Assembly: GCA_947567625.1 (NCBI GenBank)
Contig: CANONN010000034.1
Coordinates: forward strand, 1-37,040
Direction of reading: 5' to 3'
DNA length: 37,040 bases
From: an uncultured Roseburia sp.
Lineage (GTDB): Bacteria > Bacillota > Clostridia > Lachnospirales > Lachnospiraceae
This document shows positions 23,697-32,076 of this stretch, piece by piece (the stretch's first letter is position 1; each line of letters opens with the position of its first letter). A program made the translations under genes and the position numbers. The notes under the pieces are model-generated. The model did not search any database and had not been told where the DNA came from. It worked only from the letters and a program-made list of their open reading frames with translations.

Positions 23697-24361
23697 GGCC
23701 GCTTCGCCGCGATCTCCCCCTGCTTTTTGTAAATGGAATTTGCAGCGATCACGCCGCGCACACTCGAGAGAGGATAGATGTTCGTATGTCTGCCGATCAC
23801 GCTGCCCGGATTGATCACAGAGCCGCAGCCGACCTCCACATAATCGCCGAGCATCCCGCCAAATTTCTTTAATCCTGTTTCAATTTTTTCATTTCCATCC
23901 TTTACCACCACGAGTGTCTTGTCGGATTTTACATTGGATGTGATCGAACCCGCCCCCATGTGAGATTTGTAGCCCAAAATGGAATCTCCCACATAGTTGT
24001 AGTGCGGCACCTGCACCGCATTGAACAGCACCACATTTTTTAGTTCTGTCGAATTGCCCACGACGGAACCCTTTCCGACAATCGCACTGCCGCGGATAAA
24101 GGCACAGTGCCGAATCTGTGCCTCCTCGTCGATGATCAAAGGCCCGTGAAGCGAGGCGGTCGGCGCCACCACGGCGCTTTTCGCCACCCAGATCTCATCG
24201 CCCCGCCGCTCATAGCGCGCCGCATCAAGAGATTCTCCCAGCGTCTTGATAAATGCACTGATTTTGGGCAGCGCCTCCCACGGATAGGTGAGACCCTCAA
24301 ACAACTCTGTCGCAATCGTCTGTGTCAGATCATATAAATTGACAATTTCTGCCTGTTCCAT
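23693..24361 (-). CDS. Left-handed beta-helix (hexapeptide) transferase, nucleotidyltransferase-like
   Basis: 222 aa. Residues ~60-205 are hexapeptide repeats: VAPTASLHGPLIIDEEAQIRHC..., VGKGSVVGNSTELKNVVLF, VGDSILGYKSHMGAGSITSNVKSDK, VEVGCGSVINPGSVIGRHTNIYPLSSVRGVI. The VPHYNYVGDSILGYKSHMGAG core resembles the acetyltransferase half of GlmU-like proteins, but no pyrophosphorylase domain is present. Likely acyl-CoA or nucleotide-sugar related transfer; the substrate is unknown. The frame opens at 24406, but ATG 24361 (MEQAEIVNLYDL) has AAGGAGG 8 nt upstream. The stop codon lies inside a MITE end, so a few native C-terminal residues may be lost or replaced after SIYKKQGEIAAKRP. Confidence 0.85.
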   Translation of the reverse strand: MEQAEIVNLYDLTQTIATELFEGLTYPWEALPKISAFIKTLGESLDAARYERRGDEIWVAKSAVVAPTASLHGPLIIDEEAQIRHCAFIRGSAIVGKGSVVGNSTELKNVVLFNAVQVPHYNYVGDSILGYKSHMGAGSITSNVKSDKTLVVVKDGNEKIETGLKKFGGMLGDYVEVGCGSVINPGSVIGRHTNIYPLSSVRGVIAANSIYKKQGEIAAKRP

Positions 24362-24505
24362 CGTGCGATCCTCCTTATTTCTTTTCTTGATATGCAGGTT
24401 CCACATAACACTGCTTCCCCTTTTCCCATTCCAAACTGACCTATATTTTTAACGTTCTAATGTACTGACCAGTTCATTTTCAGCCCAATGACGCAGAATG
24501 AATTT

Positions 24506-27500
24506 TCAATCCGCAAGGCGGCTGGATGAGGTGTGGGACATTTCCATGGTATCACTCACCGAATGATCGGGCCCGTACTCAGATTTCTTTGCCATATTTG
24601 GGGTTTTATCAAATTCAAATTTAATATTCCCATCCTCGTATTTCAGATAGGCGTCAAAAGCGTTCCCCTTTTTTGAGAGAAAACCCGTCACCCGCTCCTT
24701 TGTCTCCCCGGTCTCAAGCAATTCTTTGATCTGTTCCTCTTTGAGCGCGACCTTAGCGACCGTGTGCATCAGCTTAAACCCGCAATTACAGGTATAATGC
24801 CACTGTTCACGCATCAGCTTAAGGTGACAGCGCGGACAGTCGATCTGCGTGGCGATTGGCTTAGGCTTCTCGGGAAAATCAAAGGCAACGTCCCCCTCGG
24901 CGGTAAGCTTTAAGGGCGCGTCAAATTTCATGCCCGTTTTGGCGACGAATCCCTCGATCATGCCGGTCTTTTTGTTTGTCAAAAGCTCTTTTACCTGCGC
25001 CTCTTTCAATTTTACGCTGGCCACCCGGCCGATCATAAAACGGCAGCTTTGCGGATTGTCCTTCTCATAATTGGCACAGCCGTAGCCGAACGGCGTTTTT
25101 ATGATCTCGCCGCCGCATTTGGGGCAGACGACGCCCCTTAATTTCTGGGGGGCGATATCGTCAAAGTCAAAGCGCAGTCCTGTCACTTTGCCCTCTTCAT
25201 CCTTGGCAAGCGCAATCCGGGCGTCAAATTTTTTGCCGCCTTTCGACTGAAAGCCGCGAATCACGCCGCTTCTTCCATCGGTCAGCAGGTCTTTGATATT
25301 CGTCAGAGACAGAGATTTGCCCGCCATTTTCCCGACCGAGAAACGGCAGCTTTGCGGATTATCCTTCTCATAGTTGGCGCAGCCAAATCCAAAGGAAGTC
25401 TCCCGTATCGCCCCGCCGCAGATCGGGCAGGACACGCCCTCTATCGTTTCCGGCTCGTTTTTGGAAAAATCAAAGTTGATTTTAACTTCTTTTGCCCCCT
25501 CCTGCTCCATGGTCTCCAGCACCAGGGCCGCCTTAAACTTCTTTTTCTTTTTGGAGGTAAACCCGGAGAGCACCGGGGTCCTCCCCTCCGTGAGCAAAGC
25601 CCTGACCTCCTCGTCGCTCAAATCGCGCCCGGCGATCGTCCCGATCGCGAATCGGCAGCCGCCGCCTTCTTTTTTATAATTGCTGCACCCGTAGCCAAAA
25701 GGCGTCGTCTCGATCGTGCCGTCACAGACCGGGCAGGAAATGCCAAGGCTTCGCTTCGCCGCTACTTTTCCTTCTTTTCCCACAAACGGCAGTATCTTCT
25801 CGGCAATCTGTGATTTGAGATCTCTCTCGATCATGGAGACGGTCTCTTTGCGAATAAAGTCCTCGAGTTTTCCCCGGTAATCGTCCATCACCACCGTCCC
25901 GCGCGTGATGCCGTCAAGCCCCTTTTCCCAGGATGCGGTCATTTTGGGGTTTAACAGGGCCGGCACGGTAAGGTTCACCACCTCATATACCATCTCCCCG
26001 AGACGCTCCGGCGTCAGCACCTGCGTTTTTTTGTTGAGTGCGAGATATCCGATGCGCACCAGTTTTTTGATGATTTCCGCCCTCGTCGCGGAAGTGCCGA
26101 TGCCGGTGCTCTTTATCTGCTCTCTCAGCTCCTCCTCCTCGATCAGCTGTCCTGCGTTTTCCATGGCGAGCACCATGGAGCCGGACGTATAGCGTTTGGG
26201 AGGGGACGTCTTTCCCTCTTTGACCGCGTATCCGACCGTATGTAACAAATCGCCCTTTTTGACGGTCTCTGCCAGTGCAAACAGCGCTTTATTGTCGTTT
26301 TCCCCTTCTTCTCCCTTCTGCGCACCCGCACGCTCTCCGGGCAGTCCCGCCACTTCCAGATAACCGGGACTTTTGAGTGTCCGTGCAGACGCAAAAAACT
26401 TCTCCGTTTTCTCCGCTGCCAAAACATCCACCGTCAGCTTTGCAGTCCTATATTCGGCCGGAGGATAAAAAATGCTCAGGAAACGGCGCACAATCAGCTC
26501 AAAAATGCTGCGCTGCAACGCGGTGAGGCGCTCTAGCTCCGCAAGCTGCCCCGTGGGAATAATCGCGTAGTGGTCCGTGATTTTACTGTCGTCCGTATAC
26601 ATCGTCTTGGCGATATTTTTATATCTGCCCTCTTTGGCAATCGTTTCCGCGAAACGGGAAACGGGTGAAAAGTTCTTCAGCCCGCCGATGTTTTTGCCAA
26701 TCTCTTTTGCCACCGCCGACGAGAGCACGCGCGCGTCGGTTCTTGGGTAGGTCGTCATTTTTTTTTCGTACAGCTCCTGCGCTGCCGCAAGCGTCTCGTC
26801 CGGGCTGATCTTGAAACGCTTTGCGCACTCGGCCTGCAGCTCCGCCAGGTTAAAAAGCAGCGGCGCCCGCTTGCGGGCAGTGCCCTGCTCTATCGAAGAA
26901 ACCTCGGCCTGTCTGCCTGTAAGCGTCTTTATCAGTTCTCTGGCGCTCTCCTCTTTTTTAAAACCGTTCTCCCTGTACAACAGTGGAGATGCATAGTAGG
27001 CGGAACCCTCTACGGCCCTCCACTCGGCCTCGACTGCCTCCTTATTGTCCTGCGCGCGCGCAAAGCTTCCGATTACACGGTAAAACGGCGTCTCCGTAAA
27101 ATCGCGTATCTCCCGTTCGCGCATCACCACCATGCCCAGCACGCAGGTCATAACCCGGCCGACTGCGATCGCCGTATAATTTCTGGTTCCCGCCGCATCG
27201 TTGAGCAGCCTGCCGTACTTTACGGACATCACACGCGAGAAATTGATGCCCATCGCGTAATCTTCGATCGTACGCATCACGCCGGAATTGGCCAGATTGT
27301 CATACGCCGACATATCTTTGGCCTCGCGCATCCCGCGCTTAATCTCCTCCTCGGTCTGCGAATCAATCCAGACGCGAAGCTCCTTCATGCCCGGGCGGAC
27401 TCCTCCAAACCGGCGGATATTTTCCTCGATCGTCTGTCCCTCTTTCCCGGCGTCCCCGGCCCAGTATACCGTGTCAATATCCTCGCGGTGCAGCATACGG

Positions 27501-27766
27501 TTTACAATATCATATTGTTTTTTCACATTGTCAATGACATCATATTTGTATTCCCGCGGCAGAAAGGGTAAATCTTCCAGCCGCCATTTCTTATATTTTT
27601 CGTCGTACTGCTCTGGATACACCATCTCCACCAGATGTCCCACACACCAGGTGATCACATACTGACTGTTTTCGATATAACCGTCATTTCTCCCGGACAC
27701 GCCGAGAATACGGGCAAACTCCTGCGCCACGCTCGGCTTCTCCGTAATGACCAGTGACTTAGACAA
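24506..27766 (-). CDS. topB: DNA topoisomerase III (type IA) with four C-terminal zinc-ribbon repeats
   Basis: 1086 aa. Type IA topoisomerase that passes single strands and decatenates DNA. TOPRIM domain at residues 1-150 with KSLVITEKPSVAQEFARILG and YWAGDAGKEGQ (the second TOPRIM acid is Gly and the last Glu is Gln). Catalytic Tyr in MTTYPRTDARVLSS near residue 338. From ~675 come four tandem units of ~100 aa, each with a CPxC ... C zinc ribbon followed by a LLT(D/E)GR...GF-SK-KKF module. The reading frame can open at ATG 27781, but TTG 27766 has GGGAGG 7 nt upstream and gives LSKSLVITEK, the family start. It lies 37 bp after the ATPase gene, probably one operon. Confidence 0.94.
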   Translation of the reverse strand: MSKSLVITEKPSVAQEFARILGVSGRNDGYIENSQYVITWCVGHLVEMVYPEQYDEKYKKWRLEDLPFLPREYKYDVIDNVKKQYDIVNRMLHREDIDTVYWAGDAGKEGQTIEENIRRFGGVRPGMKELRVWIDSQTEEEIKRGMREAKDMSAYDNLANSGVMRTIEDYAMGINFSRVMSVKYGRLLNDAAGTRNYTAIAVGRVMTCVLGMVVMREREIRDFTETPFYRVIGSFARAQDNKEAVEAEWRAVEGSAYYASPLLYRENGFKKEESARELIKTLTGRQAEVSSIEQGTARKRAPLLFNLAELQAECAKRFKISPDETLAAAQELYEKKMTTYPRTDARVLSSAVAKEIGKNIGGLKNFSPVSRFAETIAKEGRYKNIAKTMYTDDSKITDHYAIIPTGQLAELERLTALQRSIFELIVRRFLSIFYPPAEYRTAKLTVDVLAAEKTEKFFASARTLKSPGYLEVAGLPGERAGAQKGEEGENDNKALFALAETVKKGDLLHTVGYAVKEGKTSPPKRYTSGSMVLAMENAGQLIEEEELREQIKSTGIGTSATRAEIIKKLVRIGYLALNKKTQVLTPERLGEMVYEVVNLTVPALLNPKMTASWEKGLDGITRGTVVMDDYRGKLEDFIRKETVSMIERDLKSQIAEKILPFVGKEGKVAAKRSLGISCPVCDGTIETTPFGYGCSNYKKEGGGCRFAIGTIAGRDLSDEEVRALLTEGRTPVLSGFTSKKKKKFKAALVLETMEQEGAKEVKINFDFSKNEPETIEGVSCPICGGAIRETSFGFGCANYEKDNPQSCRFSVGKMAGKSLSLTNIKDLLTDGRSGVIRGFQSKGGKKFDARIALAKDEEGKVTGLRFDFDDIAPQKLRGVVCPKCGGEIIKTPFGYGCANYEKDNPQSCRFMIGRVASVKLKEAQVKELLTNKKTGMIEGFVAKTGMKFDAPLKLTAEGDVAFDFPEKPKPIATQIDCPRCHLKLMREQWHYTCNCGFKLMHTVAKVALKEEQIKELLETGETKERVTGFLSKKGNAFDAYLKYEDGNIKFEFDKTPNMAKKSEYGPDHSVSDTMEMSHTSSSRLAD

Positions 27767-27803
27767 AATATTTCCTCCCATACCTTATACTAGACCGGAT
27801 GGC

Positions 27804-29168
27804 TTACAGCTCGTTCATGTCAACAAGAATATAACGCGAATCGGACTTTGCCAGCTCTCTTACCTCCGGGGCAAAATCTTTGGCGGAAAACAGGAAATAA
27901 TACTCCGCGCCGATATGGGCAAGCTTCATGTTCTCCTTGAGCTTTTGGCACATCGCAAGCGTCAGCTCCGATTGATTCCAATTGCAGATGCCGACCATAT
28001 TCTGGCGGATTTCGTTCTGGGCAATGATGTCAATATTGCCTTCCTTTCCGACCCAGGTGCCCATTTTTTTGATCGAGAGCGGCACCTTGTTGACGCGGTT
28101 GAGCAGCTCTAGGTATTCCATGCAGACTTCGCGGAAATAGCGTTCGAGATACTCATCCAGACCGTTTTCGATATATGTTTCGTAGAACACCTCCGGCGGC
28201 AATTTGTACAGCTCCGATAAGTTCGGATAGATGAAGCGGAACCAAAAATTGATAAAATTATCACGGATACGGTAAACTCCTTTTTTGGCGTTATCCCACC
28301 CGCCAGTCTCGAAAGACACCACTTTTTGTACGATATCAAACGCCGCCAGATTTTTCATGTACACGCTGATCTTGGCGCGGGCAAAACCGGTCTTTAAGTA
28401 GAGATCGTTTAATTTGTCGCAGCCGGACGCAATCGCCGCCAAAATCGTCTCATACACGGAAAGCTCCCGCAGTTCCAGACTGATCAGCTGTTCCGCCGCC
28501 CCAAACAGACAGCCTTCCTGCGAGAGGATATGCCGACAGATGTTGGTCTTAAGATCCGCTTTATGGTCCCAGCGATTGATATAACCGGCAACGCCGCCGA
28601 TCACGCCGTAAGTCTTGACACATTCGCTGACCGAATACTCCGGCAGCGCGCGCACCACTTCCAGGAAATTGAGATTGGTGATCTTGATTTTTCCGTCCAT
28701 CCGCTTCCTGCCGCTCTCGCCAAAACACGCGTCCACCTCTTTTTCGACCCAGGCCACAGCCGTTGAGCAGAGCAGCACCATAACCGGACCCGGATAGAGC
28801 TTTTTCATTTTCAGCTTGACGATCGCCTCGAGGAAAGCGGCGTCTTTTTTGGCGATCAGCTGAAACTCGTCGACCACCACCACCAGCTTGCTCCCGTCGC
28901 CGCTGCGGACACGCTTAAAATATTCCTCGTAATTGTGTTTGTTGATCGGCACCTGAAACTGTGCCGCAATCTCCCGCTCCATCATGGCCTGCTGCTCCTT
29001 TGGGGACGCCCATCTGGCACGGTAATAAAAAGACTTTTTATTTTTTAAAAAGGCGCGTATCAGATACTCTTTCTCGGAATCCGCCCTGCCATAGAGTACA
29101 TAGAGCTGGTTTCCCTCTTTTCGGTAACAATCTTCCAATGTCTTTAAGACCGATGTTTTTAAGACCAT
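27804..29168 (-). CDS. AAA-type ATPase with C-terminal DUF234-like region, degenerate Walker A
   Basis: 454 aa. Resembles the archaeal-type AAA ATPase/DUF234 family: N-terminal P-loop position LYVLYGRADSEKEYLIRAFL, Walker B LVVVVDEFQLI near residue 100, then a sensor strand VMVLLCSTAVAWVEKEV. A winged-helix region (about 245-300, YETILAAIASGCDKLNDLYLKTG) is followed by a DUF234-type nuclease-fold-like C-terminus with NFWFRFIYPN and WVGKEGNIDIIAQN. The P-loop reads GRADSEKE rather than GxxxxGK(T/S), so ATP hydrolysis is doubtful. ATG 29168 has CGGAGG 6 nt upstream; a strong promoter lies at 29233-29261. Probably co-transcribed with topB. Function unknown. Confidence 0.85.
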   Translation of the reverse strand: MVLKTSVLKTLEDCYRKEGNQLYVLYGRADSEKEYLIRAFLKNKKSFYYRARWASPKEQQAMMEREIAAQFQVPINKHNYEEYFKRVRSGDGSKLVVVVDEFQLIAKKDAAFLEAIVKLKMKKLYPGPVMVLLCSTAVAWVEKEVDACFGESGRKRMDGKIKITNLNFLEVVRALPEYSVSECVKTYGVIGGVAGYINRWDHKADLKTNICRHILSQEGCLFGAAEQLISLELRELSVYETILAAIASGCDKLNDLYLKTGFARAKISVYMKNLAAFDIVQKVVSFETGGWDNAKKGVYRIRDNFINFWFRFIYPNLSELYKLPPEVFYETYIENGLDEYLERYFREVCMEYLELLNRVNKVPLSIKKMGTWVGKEGNIDIIAQNEIRQNMVGICNWNQSELTLAMCQKLKENMKLAHIGAEYYFLFSAKDFAPEVRELAKSDSRYILVDMNEL

Positions 29169-29232
29169 GGCAATCCTCCGTATCACATGTTCATATATTT
29201 GCTCGAGCAGGCGTCATTTTTGCTTATAAAAT

Positions 29233-29261
29233 ATTATATCACCCTTTAATTTTCATGGCAA
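29233..29261 (-). promoter_or_regulatory. Predicted sigma-A promoter of the ATPase-topB operon
   Basis: Minus-strand TTGCCA (29256-29261), 17-bp spacer, perfect TATAAT (29233-29238). Located 65 bp before the ATPase start codon, directly after the kinase gene stop at 29295. Confidence 0.75.
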
Positions 29262-29294
29262 TATATTTTGCAAAATACTTCAAGTCCCGAATCG

Positions 29295-30605
29295 TTACTG
29301 TGAGCGGCCTTCCGGGCCGTCAACAGCAGCGGAACGGCATGATACGATCACATCCAGCACGAAGCTGCCCTCCTCTGTATAACAGAGCATATCCCCGTCC
29401 AATCGTTTCGCGGCCTCCCGCACGGTCGCAAGCCCGAATCCATGGTCAAATCCCGCTTTTTCCGAGGCGGGGAGCGTCCCTTTCTCCACAGATAGATCGT
29501 CCCGGCATCGGTTTTTCATCCGTATCATCAGATGATTGCGAGTATATTTCATCTGCACAAATACCTGCCTTTTGTCTGTTTCCAGCCCCTTGATTGCGTC
29601 GCACGCATTCTCCAGCCCATTGGAAACGATCTGGCACAATTCCATATAGGGAAGCTCCTGGGCGTCGGCCTGGATATCCATCTGACACTGCGCCTGCAAT
29701 TCCTCGAACTTCGCGCTATAGTGCACAAGCACCGCATTGAGATACGGATTGGCGCAATACTGCCCCAACACGGCATCCATTTCCGTCTCCACACCCTTTA
29801 GATACGCCAATGCCTCCTTTATCTTTCCGGCGGCGAGAAGCCCCGAGAGCGTGACCGTATGTCCTTTCATGTCGTGCTTCATCTTTCTGATGCGCTGCTG
29901 ATTCTCAAGCTGCGCCTCCAGCGTATTCTTCTGTTCCTGCAATAAACGCTCGCACTGCTGTCTGCGGTAAAGTAAGAGCTGCTGGTAGAGTGATATAAAA
30001 ATCGTCGCATAGTTAAACACCATCAAAACCAGAATCAGAATACACAAAAACATATCTTCCGGCCGCTCAATGATATTGTTGGGAAACTGTACCGCCACCA
30101 CCAGCAGAATATAATAGAGCATCGTCATCCCGGCAAAAACGCCCCACCCCTTCTCCACCGCTTCCTGTAGCTCAAGATAGGGCTTGCGCAGATAGCGCCA
30201 GATCAGATATTCCAAAAGCGGATAGAAAATCAGTCTGCTGACAAGCAGCAGCACATACTGCCCGCCCCCCAGGAAATAGTCAAGCAGACTTGTGGCCGCC
30301 ATAATCCACAGGCAGGTAGTATCTGCCAGGCAAAATGTGAGCAGGAAACGGAATCTCTTATCCGCGCTCATCACATAGAAAAAGATAAAACTGGGTATCG
30401 AGCAGGTAAACAAAAATAATTTTGACAGCATATCTATGCCGATCACCGCGAGAAGCGCTCCGTTTATCCCCATCAGGATGCCCATGCCGATCACCGCGGC
30501 CCAGATCGTCTTTTTTCTGGTATACCGCGACCGAAACAGCATAATAAAAAGGAAATAAACGTGAATCATTGCCCAGTATATTGATATATCGCGTAATATT
30601 GTCAT
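29295..30605 (-). CDS. Orphan GHKL-domain sensor histidine kinase (AgrC/CitA-like architecture)
   Basis: 436 aa. Residues 1-200 hold about seven hydrophobic helices. A coiled coil then leads to the phosphoacceptor box IRKMKHDMKGHTVTLSGLL, the N-box SNGLENACDAIKGL and the G-box GFDHGFGLATVREAAKRLDGDM. This layout is that of peptide- or metabolite-sensing kinases of the AgrC type. No LytTR or other response regulator is adjacent, so the partner is unknown. The frame opens at 30752, but a terminator-like hairpin at 30662-30702 lies inside that extension, so I place the start at ATG 30605, just after it, with AGAGGA 12 nt upstream (weak). The phosphorylated residue is inferred from position. Confidence 0.85.
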   Translation of the reverse strand: MTILRDISIYWAMIHVYFLFIMLFRSRYTRKKTIWAAVIGMGILMGINGALLAVIGIDMLSKLFLFTCSIPSFIFFYVMSADKRFRFLLTFCLADTTCLWIMAATSLLDYFLGGGQYVLLLVSRLIFYPLLEYLIWRYLRKPYLELQEAVEKGWGVFAGMTMLYYILLVVAVQFPNNIIERPEDMFLCILILVLMVFNYATIFISLYQQLLLYRRQQCERLLQEQKNTLEAQLENQQRIRKMKHDMKGHTVTLSGLLAAGKIKEALAYLKGVETEMDAVLGQYCANPYLNAVLVHYSAKFEELQAQCQMDIQADAQELPYMELCQIVSNGLENACDAIKGLETDKRQVFVQMKYTRNHLMIRMKNRCRDDLSVEKGTLPASEKAGFDHGFGLATVREAAKRLDGDMLCYTEEGSFVLDVIVSCRSAAVDGPEGRSQ

Positions 30606-30661
30606 CTCAGTCAGCTTCCTCTCACACCTTTGTACCATCAAACAAAGAATCATTGCCATTG

Positions 30662-30702
30662 CATAAAAACAAAGGCAGAACCAGAAAACAACCGGCTCTG
30701 CC
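30662..30702 (-). terminator. Terminator after asd
   Basis: Minus-strand GGCAGAGCCGG-TTGTTTT-CTGGTTCTGCC stem (two G-U pairs) followed by TTTGTTTTT, about 75 bp past the asd stop. It argues against the longest possible start of the downstream kinase. Confidence 0.75.
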
Positions 30703-30775
30703 CCTCGTCTATCATATCCCGTAACAACTGTGCGGCCCAAGACAGCAAACAATCAAGCCGCTTTATCATAAGCGA

Positions 30776-31867
30776 TTACTTTTTGGCAATATAGCCCTGC
30801 GCTTTGAGCAGCTCCGCACAGAGCACGGCGCCGCCGGCCGCGCCGCGCACCGTATTGTGTGATAAGCCCACAAACTTCCAGTCGTAAACGGTATCCTCCC
30901 GCAGACGTCCGACCGAGACGCCCATGCCATTCTCGTAATCCACATCCATCGTCACCTGCGGACGGTTATCTTCCTCCAGGTACTGGATAAACTGCTGCGG
31001 CGCGCTCGGCAGCTTCAACTCCTGCGGTACACCGCGGAATCCTTTCAGCGCCTCAAGAAGCTGCTCTTTGGTCGGTTTCTTTTTGAATTTTACGAAAACC
31101 GCCGCGGTATGTCCGTTCAGCACCGGCACGCGGATACACTGGCAGGTTATGATTGGAGACTCGGCCGGCACGATGCATTTCTTTTCGTCATCAATCCGTC
31201 CCCAGATGCGAAGCGGCTCTTTCTCCGACTTTTCTTCTTCGCCTCCGATATAGGGGATGATATTTCCGACCATCTCGGGCCAGTCTTTAAAGGTCTTACC
31301 CGCACCGGAGATCGCCTGATAAGTCGTAGCCACCACCTCATACGGCTCAAATTCTTTCCATGCCGTAAGCACCGGCGCGTAACTCTGAATCGAACAGTTG
31401 GGCTTTACCGCGACAAAACCGCGCTTTGTGCCAAGCCGTTCGCGCTGATATTTGATGACCTCCATATGCTGTGGGTTGACCTCGGGCACCACCATCGGCA
31501 CATCTGGCGTCCATCTGTGCGCGCTGTTGTTGGAGACGACCGGCGTCTCCGTCTTTGCATAGTCCTCCTCAATCTTCTTGATCTCTTCTTTCGTCATATC
31601 GACTGCCGAAAACACGAAATCCACCTGCGCGGCCACGCTCTCGACTTCATTGACATTCATCACACCAATCTTTTTAACCGCCTCCGGCATCGGAGTATCC
31701 ATCTTCCAGCGGCCTCCCACGGCATCCTCATAGGTCTTTCCCGCGCTTCTTTCGCTGGCTGCAATCGTCGTCACCTCAAACCACGGATGATTCTCCAACA
31801 GGGAGATAAATCTCTGTCCCACCATACCTGTGCCGCCAAGAATACCTACTTTTAATTTGTCGCTCAT
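30776..31867 (-). CDS. asd: Aspartate-semialdehyde dehydrogenase
   Basis: 363 aa. Reduces aspartyl phosphate to aspartate semialdehyde with NADPH, the branch point to lysine/diaminopimelate, threonine and methionine. GILGGTGMVGQRFISLL at residues 9-25 binds NADP; the catalytic Cys is in KPNCSIQSYAPVL near residue 155; SGAGK and a C-terminal GLSHNTVRGAAGGAVLCAELL with the active-site His complete it. The SHNTVRGAAGG form and length match the archaeal/fungal-like subgroup also common in Clostridia. ATG 31867 follows a GAGGAG site. Monocistronic: promoter at 31966-31994, terminator at 30662-30702. Confidence 0.95.
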   Translation of the reverse strand: MSDKLKVGILGGTGMVGQRFISLLENHPWFEVTTIAASERSAGKTYEDAVGGRWKMDTPMPEAVKKIGVMNVNEVESVAAQVDFVFSAVDMTKEEIKKIEEDYAKTETPVVSNNSAHRWTPDVPMVVPEVNPQHMEVIKYQRERLGTKRGFVAVKPNCSIQSYAPVLTAWKEFEPYEVVATTYQAISGAGKTFKDWPEMVGNIIPYIGGEEEKSEKEPLRIWGRIDDEKKCIVPAESPIITCQCIRVPVLNGHTAAVFVKFKKKPTKEQLLEALKGFRGVPQELKLPSAPQQFIQYLEEDNRPQVTMDVDYENGMGVSVGRLREDTVYDWKFVGLSHNTVRGAAGGAVLCAELLKAQGYIAKK

Positions 31868-31965
31868 TTGTCCAATCTCCTCGTCTTATCTCTTTTTCCA
31901 CAACGTCTGCGCACACGGCCACTCCATGTGTCCGTCCCACGCGAACAACTGTCTTTTCTGTAACT

Positions 31966-31994
31966 ATATTATGATATACCGCCAAAAAAAGCAA
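31966..31994 (-). promoter_or_regulatory. Predicted promoter of asd
   Basis: Minus-strand TTGCTT (31989-31994), 17-bp spacer, TAATAT (31966-31971). About 100 bp before asd, in the 209-bp gap after argH. No lysine riboswitch or T-box core was seen in the short leader. Confidence 0.55.
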
Positions 31995-32076
31995 TGCCCA
32001 TTTCGTAAAAAATTGTGTCCTTTTTTGCCGTTTCTTGGTCACTTTTCACACCCGGGCCAATCACTCCGCTCCTGGC

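Noticed and set aside
30606-30752. N-terminal extension of the GHKL kinase frame
   Set aside because: The extension crosses a terminator hairpin for asd and lacks a ribosome binding site; ATG 30605 is preferred.
31109-31855. Plus-strand open frame of 248 codons opposite asd
   Set aside because: Antisense shadow of a well-supported asd gene; no recognisable protein features.
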